Assembly (NCBI RefSeq): GCF_905163445.1
Contig: NC_053200.1
Coordinates: 11,904,001 to 11,968,000 of the forward strand
DNA from: Pararge aegeria
Lineage: Eukaryota; Arthropoda; Insecta; Lepidoptera; Nymphalidae
Length of the DNA: 64,000 nucleotides
Direction of reading: 5' to 3'
Part shown: positions 23,701-38,700 of the stretch, in pieces
How positions within the stretch are numbered: position 1 is the stretch's first letter
Layout: each line of letters starts with the position of its first letter
Translations under genes and position numbers: made by a program
Notes under the pieces: generated by a model
Seen by the model: only the letters and a program-made list of their open reading frames with translations
What the model was told of the DNA's origin: nothing
The model's database searches: none

Positions 23701-26700
23701 CATCTCTTCGAAGTCCCCGCATCTTTGATCTAATATCTGGCCCACAAGTAATTTCATTAAAACTTCTATACCAGAGGCAAAAATAAATGAAGAGCTTGTG
23801 AAAGTAACTTATTAGTTCTACAAGATGGAGTCGCAATTTTTTTTTATTTTATTAATTTCTGTACCCGGCTGCGCTCCGATTTCTTTAAGAGAATTTATTA
23901 TAATTTAAATTTTGAATAATATAAATTTTAGTTCTTAAGTAACAAATTTAAAGCCAATAGACATGATGATTAATTTGAAAAACTGCCCTATGATGTTCAG
24001 ATGTATCTTCCAAAAAATTACTTATTTTTGCAGAAATTAAATGTTTTGCTGAAATAAATTACGAATTATATTTAAAAAAATATTTCCCGCGCAAACTGTC
24101 ATCACCGCAATTGTGACGTCATAGGCAAATTAGAATTTTCCTTGTTCCATAGCTACAGATTATTGATTTTATTATTAGCAACAAAAAACTCGGCAACTTA
24201 TAGTTTGAACCATTGATTTTACTATGTTTCTTGAAAACACCAAATACTTGATATACGCAGAGATTTCCGGAGTTCAAGCGTTGTAAAATGGTTTATATAG
24301 ACGTGACGTCATAAATTATTGAAAATAAATACCCAATCTCACTTCGAATATAAATAAAATGCGTTTTCTATAATACATGAATCATATAACATTAGATAAA
24401 TACAAAATTTTAGCGATTCTTTGTCACTGTCATTATGCCTATTGACTTGAAATTACATTTTACACATGTTTGCATGTGCGAGAATATATATTCTGTTGCT
24501 AAGATGAAACTTAACTCATTTGAACTTAAATGTAACTACAGCTGATGTAAAATAACTTCTCTTAAATGTACCTACAGCGGTTGTCATGACAAATTCACAA
24601 AAATTTCGTACAATAGCTCGCCAACATACCTCTGTGTGTTGTTGTTTTATGCCAGTTTTCAGGAGTGGGATATTAATACTTTCATGACGATAATGATAAC
24701 TGCCTCATTGGTCTAGTGACTGGCATGTTCAAATACGGCTCACAGGGTCTTCGGTTCAATTCGTGGATTGTGCCGAAACTTGTATTGGGTTCTTCTATTA
24801 AGAAATTTTAGTATCAGTCTGGACTTAGTAAAGTTAAAGATATCTGGAAAGTTAGGATATCGTTAAAGCCCGCCAACCCACATTGGAGTAGCTTGGTGGG
24901 CCTATGCCGAGCCAAAAGACTTATAGGTGAGGATTCACCACTTTCAGCTAAACTCCAAAGTCTTGATCATCGCCGTAAGGTAGCCAGTCTGTCGGTGTTT
25001 TATAGGACATACTTTAGAGAGCTCAGGAGCTATTCGATCTCATCCCCTTCTCACCATTCTACCATTGCACTTAAAGGCACCGGGCGGGTTTTCCCCCTAT
25101 GTGATATCCTAAAAACTCGCACGAAGCGATTTGCATCTTCTTTTCTTATACGCATGGCTGGGGTTTGGAAGAACCTTCCGAGTTCTGTGTTTCCTAATTG
25201 TTACAACCTGGGTATCTTTTAAACAAGAAATAGTAGAAGTGAATAGGCATTTTCTAGGCAAGCGCGTCCCATCTTAGGCCACATCTACAATTTCCATCAG
25301 GTGAGATTGTGGACAAGCGTTAGTCTATCACAGTTAAAAAAAGAAATGCTCCGAATCCGTCTCTTCCATAGAATAGAATAGAATATAATAGAATTTTATT
25401 GTTCACTGTTTACACATAGAAAGGCAGTTGACAAGGCCTAGAAAAGTATTCAAAACAATATACCCACAGCCGGGCGTACAATTATATTATTAAATAAGTA
25501 TAAGATTATTAATAATAATTAAACAAAAGTGATGAGAGAAGAGGTCTGCGCCCAGCAGCTCTTGCGACCATAATAGACTGCTGATGACGATGAACATGCT
25601 TGAACAAAAGATAAAAAAGGGTCGGAAAGTTTCTACCTTTTAGCATTCATTCCAATGATCCCTGTACATCTCTTTACCCAGTACTATTAGCACGCTTTTA
25701 CTGTCGAAGGTCAAAAGGGTAATTTAAGCTGATAGGTACGACATTAGGATGGAAAGTGTTTGTAAGTATTATACTCCCCGTTGCCTGATTTGGCCGAACA
25801 TAAAAGCTAATGAACAAGTTAATTACATAACGTTTATACTTTAGAACGCAGTTTTTTTATTGATTCACTATCATCAATACCTCAATACCTTACCGGCTCA
25901 TTATAGAACACGGGTCTCCTCTCACAACGAGAAGGGGTAGTCCACAGTGGCGTGCATAGAGGGTATGCACAGGGTATGCAGGTGATATTAAATGAAGAAA
26001 ACCTCCAGTACAAGTTGTAAAAAACTTAAGGATAGTCATTGTAAGAGTTATAAAAAGCCTATCAATAAGTTTTTTCATTAAATATCACCTGCATACCCTT
26101 TGCATACCCTCTATGCACGCCACTGGTAGTCCACCACGATGGGACAGTGCGGATTGATGGTAAAGGGTAGTATTTTCGTCCTATGTTTTTGATGTACGAT
26201 GCATTAAAATCTGCAGTTATATTATTTTTTAAATACAGCCTTGGAAAAGTTATATCCAAGGATATAGAGTGAAACAATTATTAACACGTAAAATACATAT
26301 CTGTGGCATGATAAGTAGTGTATTTTGATGCAATTTTTTTATATGACATCTGTAAAGTTGCATTTTTATCTGTATCTAGGCTTATAATTTAGTAATGCCT
26401 TGCTAACTTAAGGCAATTATTTAAGTAAGACACTAAATAAATAAATAAATAAATAAATAAATATACTACGACAATACACACATCGTCACCTAGCCCCAAA
26501 GTAAGCGAAGCTTGTGTTATGGGTACTAAGATGACTGATGAATATTTTTATGAATAATATACATAAATACTTAGAATATACATATAAACACCCAGACACT
26601 GAAAAACATTCATGCTCATCACACAAACATTTTTTTACAGTTGTGGGAATCGAACCCACGGCCTTGGACTCAGAAAGCAGGGTCGCTGCAAACTGCGCCA

Positions 26701-29700
26701 ATCGGCTGTCAAAACACTGATTATAAATTTATTTTAATGCACTTTAAAATTAATAATTATCATTAAAGTAAACACACAATAGATTATAGAAAGGAGTATG
26801 CAAGTAAATTTGGGAAAATTTATATTGAAAATAGGTGGACGCTAATAGTAAAAGCTAAAGGAAAGGAAAATATACATATACTTTCCTATACTTTTGTATG
26901 TTCCCCCACTTACGTTATCGGGCTGTCTTTTGAAGGGTCATTTTAAGGGTGGTTTATTAGGGCGGGAACGGTTTTGAGAGTTTATCGCGCTCCATCGGCC
27001 CCGATCGCTTTGAACATAAAAGCTAATGTACAAGGTCATTTAACGTCGGTAAACATCGACATCTTTACAGACTCCACGTTCAACTGTAAATAAGACGTAA
27101 ATATTTTATCAATGTGATAATGAGAGGATTTTTATAAATTTCAAATTTAATTTCAATAATAGGTATAAATAAATAGAAATAAAAATAGTTTTTATTTGCT
27201 GGAATATAAATACAAAATTTTGATATAACATAGCTAAAACATTTCCTGTCATTGCGGCGTGCAAATATTTAAATTACATAGGATTACGGTAGTAAATTAA
27301 CTCATATTAAAAATTGCATTAAAAATATTTATTTGTTAATAGTAACTGAAGAATTTCTTGAATTTACATGTAAATTAAAATGAATGTCTAGAATTCAAAC
27401 TTGTGTCACAATAAAATGTAAAATTTAAAAATTTACATTTTTGCTGAATGCAGTCAATCCATTAGCTTTTATGTATTTTCATCACACTTGCCCGTAGTAA
27501 CATCTATATTGTGTAAACATCTTCGCCTTGTGGTTGAATATTATAAATGTGACATCAACATATTGGATATCGGATTGGTGGACTCCACACGCCTTTGAGA
27601 ACTTTGTGGAGAATGTTTTCATTTTGACGGCCGATTGGTGCAGTGGGCAGCGACCTTGCTTTCTGAGTCCAAGGCCGTGGGTTCGATTCCCACAACTGGA
27701 AAATGTTTGTGTGATGAACATGAACGCTTACTTTAGGACTAGATGGCGGTGTGTGTATTGTCGTAGTATATTTATTTATTTATTTTCATGCTTTTGATTC
27801 ATGCAGGTTTCCTGGTTTCATGCGATGTTTTTCACCTTGCATCGTAGCAAACGGTATTTTAATTGCTTGAAACGCGCTTAGCTTGCAAAAGTTAGAGGTT
27901 TGTGCTGGGATTCGAAATCACCCCCACGGAAGTGAAGTCGAAGTCCTACCCACTGGGCTATCACCGTTTAATAATACTTTATTTTTATTGTTACAGACTG
28001 CAATCAAGGTGGAAACACACGCCTGTCGCCACGCACAGAAGAAAACTAACGCCCACAAAAACCAGAACCAAAAAGTTACTCCGTGTAAGTATTATTTAAC
28101 ATTTATTTCCATATCTATTAGCTGTTCTCGCAGTTTCATCCACGTTTTTTTTTTTATTTATCGTTCAAAATAAATTGTAACAAACATTTTCCAACATAAT
28201 AAGCCATCCCTTTAGAAAATATGCGTTTATGGTGAGGATGGCGGGTTCGAAAGTATATATCTTTATGAATAATTTAGCTACTTCATTTTTTAGGTTATAT
28301 CGTAAATTGTTATATAGGCCATTATTAGGTAATGTTAATTTTTCATTATCTGCTAAACTGGGATATAAATTGCTTAAATGGTAAGTCAAAGTCAAAGTCA
28401 AAAATATCTTTATTCAAGTATGGGCCATAGGTGGCACTTTTGATGCGTACATAAGAATTACACGGTAGTGAGATGATGGCGATAACCACATTCGTAAACT
28501 TAAAACTAAAGCTACGAGGGTTCCAAAAGCGTCCTGGTCTAAGTTACACAAGATTGCTTACTCATAAGAGATTTTGATTGGATGGATAGATGGATGGTTG
28601 GAAAGTTGTCTGGTGATCGATTCAAGCGATAACGACGCTTTTGCACATATTAACTTTATTGACTTTTGTTTTCAACTTTATTTCTCTCTGTATGGACTGT
28701 AAAGACTCTTCTTTCTAAATTTTTTGCGGATTGTTTATTAAATCTGCTAAAGATCAGTGTTTTTGTAGAACATAGTATTTCAGTATGACTGGCCATTTAG
28801 ATAGCGTTTTTTTCTGTATTGGTGTACAGATACAAATACTGCAGGCTGATCTCTTATTATTATCGAATTGAATATAGTTTTTGTTACTTATGAAAATTAA
28901 GCTTAATTTGCTATACTCCGCGAACAGCAGCAGAATCTGTATGGTGTAATTTATAATTACTTCGATCCGTAATTTCCATCACAACAATCCGTTTTTGTTA
29001 CTTCTGAATATAATAATTTTCTTATGGTGCAGAAATTATTAAATTGGTTAAGTATTTTCAAAAATTATGGGTTACAAATAAACAAATCTTTCCTCTTTCT
29101 AACATTGATATACCTAGATATAGAGTTAATGGCATACAATAATACCTATGTGTTTTGACTACCTGTCGTAGTTGTGAGCGCTGTGGTCATAAATGGGAGG
29201 CCCCGGGCTCGATCCCCAACCAGGGCAATTTGAGAATTTATTAGATTTTTTGCTGGTCTGGTCTGGTGGGAGGCTTCGACCATAGCCTCCGCCAATCGGT
29301 TAAGCATTTCGGTAGCATGCCACATAGAAACTGATAAGGTTATAAGTAAATTATAACTATATATGTTATATATAGTTGACGGCCGATGGGCGCAGCTTGC
29401 AGCGACCCTGCTTTCTGAGCCCAAGGCTGTGGGTTCCATTCCCACTACTGGAAAATGTTCGTGTGATGAGCATGAATGTTTTTCAGTGTCTGGGTGTTTA
29501 TATGTATATTCTAAGTATTTATGTATATTATTCATAAAAATATTCATCAGTCATCTTAGTACCCATAACACAAGCTATGCTTAATTAGGGGCTAGATGGC
29601 GATGTGTGTATTGTCGTAGTATATTTATATTTATTTATTTATATTTATATATTTATTTATTTATATATTTATATTGGTAATGTAATATTTTCAATCATAT

Positions 29701-32700
29701 TATTAGTCCGGATAAGTAATTATTCGACTGTTCGCAGATGACTACAACAGGGTGGTGCTCCAGACGGTCGACCGGGAACCGGACTCTGATTATATTAATG
29801 CTTCCTATGTAGATGTGAGTAAACCTACTTCCAATCAATTTATTTTTCATATAAAATACTTTTAGAGAAATGAAAATGCAATCAAAATTAAAATTATATG
29901 AACATGAAAATACACTTTATTGTACACCTAGCACAAGGAAGAATTATCTAGAAGCTAGTTATTTTTTTTATTTGTTTGCCTGATTTGGAAACCGGTAAAT
30001 AGTTTTGAAGCTGTAATAGCCCAGTTGACTTGACTTTCGGGGGTCCGAGTTCGAATTACAGCACGCATCTCTAACATAGCGTAGCGTCTCATAACTTTTA
30101 TTAAGTTATGTGCGTTTTAAGTAATTAAAATATCACTTGCTTCAACGGTAAAAGAAAACATCGTGTGGAAACCTGCATGCCTGAGAGTTCTTTATATTCT
30201 TCTCAATAATGTTCTGAAGTCTACCAATCTGCACTTAGCCAGCGGGGAAGACCCATTCATGAAGGTTTGCATGCATGAATGACAATTTTCCATAATGTGA
30301 CATTTACATGCAAAAATCAAAAAAAGGCATATATAACTCCGAAAAACTGGTGGCGTGTGCGGGGAACGAACTGTGCCCCACCAAAAGAGAGGCTGAAGCT
30401 CTGACCACTTGGCTATCACTGCTTACAACCTTGACTTTAATGCATTTGAAATACTATCGCTAAATCGTAATAAAATATAATCAGAATATATTTTCTTTGT
30501 ATACAATGTTTTTCGGTGTTAATCACTAAACGTGAGCTTAACGCTGAATCTACATCAATAATTCTATCTAGGGTTCTTTTTTGAAGTGATGCTAAAAATA
30601 CAGATAATAAAATTAACTCACATTGCCACTAAACGCGACCGACGATTTAGGCTTTATTCAACACAAATTCATGTAAATTTATCGCATATTTTGCTACACA
30701 CAAATTTAAATGCCACCTATAATAACCGCACCCGACCTTGTTGAAAATTTGCCGTGTAAATTGTAGGAGGACTATAAAATTCCTGACTTAATTGTAAATA
30801 CACATGCCACTGTGATTTCGTGGCAACCCTACGTAATAGTATCTACGTTACTGTCCCGGCCTGATATAAAGATATTGATGACCGAGTAATAATGTTTTTT
30901 TTTTAATTAAACGAGACCGTTAAATTAATTATTAAATTAAATATTTAATAATTAATTTGTATATATGTATGTTTATTTAAATGCACCGCATACCTCTCTT
31001 CTTGAGCTGTTTTTAACGCCTTTGGTTGCCTGTAAGAGATCGCTATGTAGCGATAAGGCCGCCAAATTGTATACTTTTTGTTAAATTTATACTTATAATT
31101 TTACGATATGTTTATGTGGTGTACAATAAAAGTGTATTCATTTATTATAACGACAAAGACTCGTGAAATACTTTTCTTGCAAGAAACAATAAATTGGAGA
31201 AAGCGTCACTAACAACACTAACTATTTTCATTCATGTTTCATTCGCACCAATTTCACCACTAGTGGTGTTATTTTACTTTTAAACTCTGGAAAACAACGC
31301 ATTCGTCATAATCATAAACTATATCTTGATGGTTATCATATTGAAATTTCAAAAATATTGCTTAAAAACGATTATTTATAATGGTGTGTTTTTAAAACAT
31401 CCTCGCTACCACACAAAACTGTCTAGCAATTTGTATTAGTATCATATTAAAAATAGCAAATATTTACGTTCCATTCCAAAAAGATTATATCGAGCCAATA
31501 TTTTACAGTTTACGACTTAAGTAGACGAAAACACATTTAGCGAAAATTACTAGTAATGTAATATTTCAAATTCGTCACAATTCGGAATTTAAAAAAATTA
31601 TCATCATCATCGCTCTTGGCCAATTCCTCCCTGAGGAGAGTCCATACCTCCTCTCTCATTAAAGAGCTGATCGTGATCTTACACCCTCTACCATAGAATT
31701 AAGAACATACAGAACCCTCATTCAGCCTATATTGCATGGAGTGCATTGTGCCTAAAACAGCAAAAACGCACGTCTGACTCCACACCCGCGTGATGTTGCT
31801 GACCTCACAAACATTTTCATTTTCCTCATTTTGTGGTAAACGTTTAGAACATTAGAGATAAAATAATTACTGTCAACTGCTAGTTGAATAAAATGACTAA
31901 CCGTATGTTCGAGAAACACAAGGGTTTATGATGCTTCAATATTTGTCGTGTACACGGTCTGTATGTTCTCAATTCTGTACCCTCTGCGATGCACTTACTA
32001 GATGCAGTTTGGCAGGCTTACGATTATTATCATTTATGTTAGTAATAATAAAAAAAAACCGAGGACTGTATACGCTCTGTAAGCCACGTGGCTAACCAAC
32101 GCCAATTTCCTGACTGGAACTGAGATTTCATTTTCCAAAAGAGGTCTTACTTTCTATTTATATGGTACTACCACGTGACACAATTTTTTTGCGATTGTTA
32201 TACCATAGAGGTCATAACTTAAATACTATATTTCTTTCACAGAGTATATTAAAGCCAAACGCGTATATAGTGACGCAGGGGCCAACAGAGGAGACGGTGG
32301 TGTCCTTCTGGCGCATGATATGGCAGGAACGCGCTGCTGCCATCGTCATGCTCACCAAAACATTTGATTTCATAAAGGTAAGATAAAAATCGTCATAATC
32401 ACAACCAATAAACTATTAAAAATAGCTATTAAAACTTCGTCAAACCATTACCAGCCCACTACGGGGCACTAGTCTCAGAATAAGGAGGGTTAAGGTCGTG
32501 GTCCACCACGCTGACCTTGTGCGAATACACGTCCTTGAGAACATTATGGAGAATACGCAGGCAGGCCTTCCTCACGATACTTTCCTCCACCTCACATAGA
32601 CAGACTGCACCAGTAAATACAGTTGAAATGAAATGAAATGAAATTTATTGTTAAAGTATTAGTCATTCTACAATAGTGTTGGAAATCCTGAAGTAAGTTT

Positions 32701-35700
32701 TAAAACCTGTGTCTCAGGGTCCCCGCTCTACTCCGTTTACATTTATCTATCTTAACAAAGAAAAACAAAGTACCTATAATCCAACATGCTAATAATAAAG
32801 TTGCTAATAATAAAGTAGTTGTCACCACCCCTACTCATCCCGCGGGTGTTGTACGGGGCGAGTAAGGGAATGTATCGGAAAACGGGCGGCAGCGATCCGA
32901 CTGCCAAGCGTGGTGATTATGAACAAACACTCCCAGTAGGAAAGATCTTCATTCCAGCTTTTGACTGTTATTGGCAGTGTTGGTAGACTCCCATGGTGGA
33001 CGGATGACGTAAAACTAGGTAAAAGGAATGGCTGTATAGAAGCAGTGCAAAATCCAAAAAAAGACCAATGTCCAGCTGAGGACGCCCCGTCGTTGGGTGA
33101 TGTTGATGATAGACATACTATACTTTTATACCAGAAAAGCAACGGGATCGTGTTCTCGGGGATTTAATATTAACATTTCTTAAGCACATCATTCTTCATT
33201 GCTAGATTTATCATGTCAAAACTTTGCATGCAGATAGCTTGTGTGCCGGCAACCGACATTGAATACAATTTATCCTATAAAATATCTAAAAAGTCTCCTT
33301 GCTGGATTTATAAAAATTACCTTTGTTCCACTGAAAAGTTCCAATAACCCATTCACAGCTAGCCCGATCTTGGAACATTTGGTTAAATTTAAATTCTGAA
33401 AAAGGAAACGCCAAGTATTTTTAAGAACTTAAATAAAAGCGAGTGGGGTTTCGGCTAACAGCTAAACATATTTTTCCTTGAATTTGATTCAAAACTAACA
33501 ATTAAAACTATTACAAAAAATTCTGCTCTTTTTCTAAATTTAATTGGCACATTTTAAACACTGCAGCCTAAACGGAAAGCAACGTTTTAAAATAAATCTT
33601 TAAACTTGGGTTCCATTCCCTTGGGTTCTATTACCAAAAAAAGAATAAAATGACCCCTTCTAACCTGCTCAGTTTATTTTACTTTTAGTAAATACACAGA
33701 AATTTGAACCCTGCTGCTCTACGAGTATGTTGAAGCTGGACAGTTTTACAAATTTATAATTTTGAGGGAATGCAAACTGTTTCCATTACTCACTGTGTGG
33801 AAAGACGTGCTGTAATAGATAGCGGAAACGAGTGGGTACTAAGTCATATCAATAATCTTCCAAGATGTTAAGGTTTCAAGATTTTGTATGGTCTGTATAG
33901 AGTATATAGTAAGATACAAAGAGTATCTTCACACATCACATGGCTTTTTTCGCGTAAACCGTATGTCAATTTTGTTTTGATTTTTTATTCCACTACAAGT
34001 TAACCCTTCACTGTAATCTCACTGTAAATAGGGTGTACAACGGTACAATGGCAGGAGGCTAACCTACTCCGGATATTTGTTTTAGAATTAGTAAAGCTTT
34101 TTGTGACAGCTCATACGGGAAAGTACTACGGTGCTTATGCCAAGCAGCATAATCGTGTTACGTTCTGAAGGGTTTCGTTGCCGGTCTAATTTCTGGCACG
34201 TGCGGCTTAACAAGCGATGATAGTCTAGTGATTAGGCTTCGGCCTCACTTTCGGGGGGCCGTATTCGAATCCTAGCACGCACCATTAGCTTTTCTAAGTT
34301 ATGTGCGTTTTATGCTAGTAAAATACCGCTTGCTTCAACGGTGAAAGAAAACATCGTAAGGAAACTAGCATGCCTGAGAGTTCTCTACAATGTTCTCAAA
34401 GGCGTGTGAATTCCACCAATCCGCACTGGACCAGCATGTTCACTGGTAGACAGCCACCTAAACTCTTCTCATATGTGGAAGACCAATCTGCTGTGGGTCG
34501 GTAATGGGTTGATATGATGTGGCTTAACACCTACGCCTCAGTTTGATGGACAGCATGGGCCACAGTTTTGGAAAGACTTCCTTGCATGGCTTGCGAAGTG
34601 TTGCACTATGTCTATCTCCTTTTTAACAAGCCATTTATAAGTAAACCCTTACGAATTAAACTTATTCTATTTACGAATTCCTTTATAGCATTACATCGTC
34701 CCAGCACACACAAACATAATATGAACACAAACTTCTGTCCCAAAATTTACATACATTGGTAGCCGAAGCGGCGCGTGCATTTTGAGACAAAATTGAAATT
34801 AAGTTACTCCATTCCACTTGGCCCCGTTCCTTTTCATCCTGATTATACTGTGAATTCGTCTAAATAATGGTGCTGCCACACGCTTGCGCGAGTCTCGGTT
34901 CACACATGTCTAAACTCGACAAATGCAAGCCCGAGCTAGCAAACGTTGGCATTCGCAATCCGCATGCTTGGTAGACATTACGATGCAATGCTACATTACA
35001 CATAACGCGAATAAAACAAACATAACACAGTGTGTGATGTGTATTCTGCTCGCAACATCATATAGGTGATATTGTACACTATTATATAGTCACACTATTA
35101 CTTATATACCTACAAACTATTTCCTGTGTGATAGAGATAAATTCACGTTTTTGATGTCTATTTGTAATTTTGCATTATACAGAAGGCGATAGGGTCATAC
35201 CCGTACGAGACAAATCGAAGCACTAATTTTAGTACCTACAATGCTAACTAGTAATGTTTGAGTTATGTGAATCCGTTTTACCTTACAATTAACTATGTAG
35301 GGTGACGCTTTGCGTAAATTTAATTGTTGGAAAGTGCTCTAGGTAGTACCTATATAGAACCTCTAAACATTGAAGGAGACGGTCAAACTACATCGGTATT
35401 TTTGATGAAAACCGACCAATCCTTAATGTGCATTTTCACGTTTATTTGTTTTAACTGAACTGGGTAATTAAAATTATTCGAACCAATCTGACGTCACTTT
35501 GGCGCAAATTCCAAAAATAAACTAAACGTCAGTCATGCTGTAAACTTCCTTTGTTTCGTAGATATAAACCGATAGTTACTTATTCTTATGACGACAAACA
35601 ACGGCCAGATAGGATGAGATGATCTATAAGTACCAAGAATAGGAATATTGAGATTCTCTTTAATGAGGTACATTGGACAATCACGCTATGAGGGAAACAT

Positions 35701-38700
35701 CTCTGGAAAAATTGAAACATACGATGAATGCAACTAAAGTAGTGCCTTGGCAAGAGTGTGGAGACGACTTTACAAAACGACACCCTCTTTTGTGGGAAAC
35801 GAATTAGTGAGCATAACCCTACGGTTATACGGGATCGTAGTCATCGGTTGGCGATGCTAATGCACTAGAAATATACGATGCAAAAATGTAGAACTTGGTT
35901 CAGGAGTTAGTAACTTAAAGTATTTTTTTTTTGTTCTGCGACAAGTTCGCTCTTGACTTTAATATCACCTGTTGGTCACTATGCAGTCTAGAATGATAGC
36001 GGGCTAACCTGGTAAAGGTTCATCACCATCAGCAACCCATTACTGGCCCACTTTAGGGCTCGGGTCTCCTCCTACAATGATAAGGGGGTTAAAGTATTCA
36101 TTATGGAGAACTGTCAACATGCAGGTTTTCTCACGATGTTTTCCTTCACCGTTGAAGCTTGTGATATGTGAGCTGGGGTTCAGATTCGGCCCCCCTAGTA
36201 GTTACTTAACACGCACATAATAACAAATTTAGAAAAGTTAGAGGTACGTTCTGGGATTCGGAGTCCTACCTACTGGGCCATCACCGCTTCATAGAACCCA
36301 TACCCCTTTTTCTTTTCTACGCGGGGTTGTACGAAAAATTATCTCCGGCTAAATCGTCTGGCGCCATGACTTTGTCGGTAACGCGGAAACCAACCACGGC
36401 CAAAGCATCCCAACATCCCAGAGAAAATTCAGAAATTTATAATTCCTAAGTATATTTTGCAATATTTTTATTAGGTAAAATTATTGCCGCACCAACCCGT
36501 TCCTTATTAGAATTAAAAAGATTAAGCGGTAAGACTGCCTTTGCACACCTAAACTATTTTTTTTGTTTTTATATATTGTGTTTTTTTTCGTATTTTTTTT
36601 GGTTGTGCTATAAAGAATTTATTTATAATAAAAATAACAGTCTTGTGCCGCTTGTGTCCAGAGGCTCCCTCTACCCGCTAGATGGCATCCGTCGTCCTCG
36701 TCGGATCTCCTCATTCGTAATTAAATATAAAATAGAATAATGAGCAATATTCTGGTAAACATATTAAATTAAAATAATTAAATATCACCAATGGGCCATC
36801 ATAATAAATAACTTATAAAATTGAGCACTATAATTAAAAAGTATAATTTATTATGCCTGTTATTCCCACATTAATCTCATTAACTCGTCCACAAACAATT
36901 AAATTCGAACACTTAATTTACATTTACAAACAAAATTGAAACTACAGTTTCCCATTCAGCCCAGACCATAATAAAATGAATAATTTTTCTTACCGCCATC
37001 ATTTTTATATAATCTTTTCTATTATATATGTGAGTGAAATAAAGAGAGATACACTTCAGCAGAACATTTAAAAAACTGATCTATCTTACTCTTCTTATAA
37101 ATGTGAAAGTTTGGATGGATGTTCATTACTCAAAAACGCCAGAAAGGCTCAGCAGATCTGGATAAACATTGGCACAGAGATTTTAGATTTTAGTAAAATA
37201 TGAGAACATTAGAAGAACTCTCAGGCATGCAGATTTCCTCTCGATCTTATGTTTTCCTCCACCGTGAAAGCAAGTGATATTTAAATTGCTTAATAACGTC
37301 AAAAAGTTAGAGGTGCTGGGATTCAAACTCGGCCCCCCGAAAGTGAAGTCAAAGTCTAACTTTTGGGCTACTGCCGCTTGTGAAAAAGATTTTGTCATAT
37401 TTGTCAAAAGACATAAATAATTATGTCGCAATTTCTATATCCTCTTTGTCGATATCGATAAAATTTTATTTCATATGAAGGAAAGCATAATCAAATTGTT
37501 TTTAACCTCTGGAAAAAATGAGGGCATCATTTTTACCGTTAGCAAAATATTATTACTTTTATTTTACAGCCCGGTAGAGACTCCCGCCTCAATAAGCCTT
37601 GAGCGAGTTTTTTCACCTCATTTGGCCGTGCCATCATAGCATGCCGCTATTTCTGCGGTTCGACCCCTCTTTATATGAGGAAATATTATTACGTTATGTT
37701 TCGCTGGGAAAAAGCGTGCAATATAATATTATTGAATTTTTCTTAGTGATCTGTTTAGGCTAACCGCGTTTACACGCCATCTTTTCTGATCACAATCCAT
37801 ATGTAAGTTCGCAATAGCTATTAAGCTAGCTACCCGTCACTACACAAACCTCTCTACGGTCTGAGGCGGGGTTTCAGCTGTCCCGATCCCCTCTTATTAG
37901 CGCGGGAAGCCCAAGCAATCTGTTGGGGTGGTTGGTAGTCCGGTAGGAATGCAACGGGTTACCCGAGCGTGTAAAAAAGCCAACAAGAGGGACATGCCGT
38001 GGTAGTTTTTAGTTTGTGTATACCCCCTACAGAAGGGGGAGTCTAACATAACCTCCGTCCTAACCAAGAAAGCTTTTCCACTCGCCAAAAAAACAGTCTC
38101 GCAATAGAAAATTCTTTATCAAGTTTCGATGTCAAAGTAAAATATACCTAATGTTGTTCGCTTTAAATTCGTACTTTGCGTACAGTAAAATTTTATTTTG
38201 CAATGAAAGCTGTAAAAGTTTGAATAAAATTAATGATAAATATTGATTCAAAGCAACAATTTATTATCAATTCTATAGCTAGCGCTTTTGGTGGGACATT
38301 TCTTAGTCAAAAATCTGAAGTACAACATTCACAAATCAAAGCTAGTAATATTAGGTTATTTGAAACTACAGTTTTCCATTCAGCCACACACCATATTAAA
38401 ATGAAGGTTTTTTCTTACCGCCATCATGTTTATATAATTTTATCTATTATGTAATGCAAATGCAAACCTTAAACTAAGGTTACAAAAGTATTGACTTTAA
38501 TGACGCAAAATGGTATTTATTGAACACTAATTCATTAAAATTTTGCGTATTAGTTATTTTAGATAACAGGTTTTCTGGACTAGATTATCAATTAAATTAA
38601 TTTATTAAAGTGTATTTACGCGGTATGACACTTTCAAATGCAGTTGACAGCATGGAAGAAATATGTAATGTATAATATTACTTTATTTGCTTACCACCTT

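Larger units (their letters stand above)
8748..27996. other. 19.2-kb intron of the phosphatase gene, filled with repeats
   Basis: Contains the repeats listed separately and no host exon that I can support. Three dispersed groups dominate: SINEs A to E, a repeat group here called X (8930, 10860, 11400, 12500, 17035) and a group called Y (15174, 15553, 19670). A 144-codon open frame at 21429-21863 is hydrophobic in its middle and unrecognised. Confidence 0.7.
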
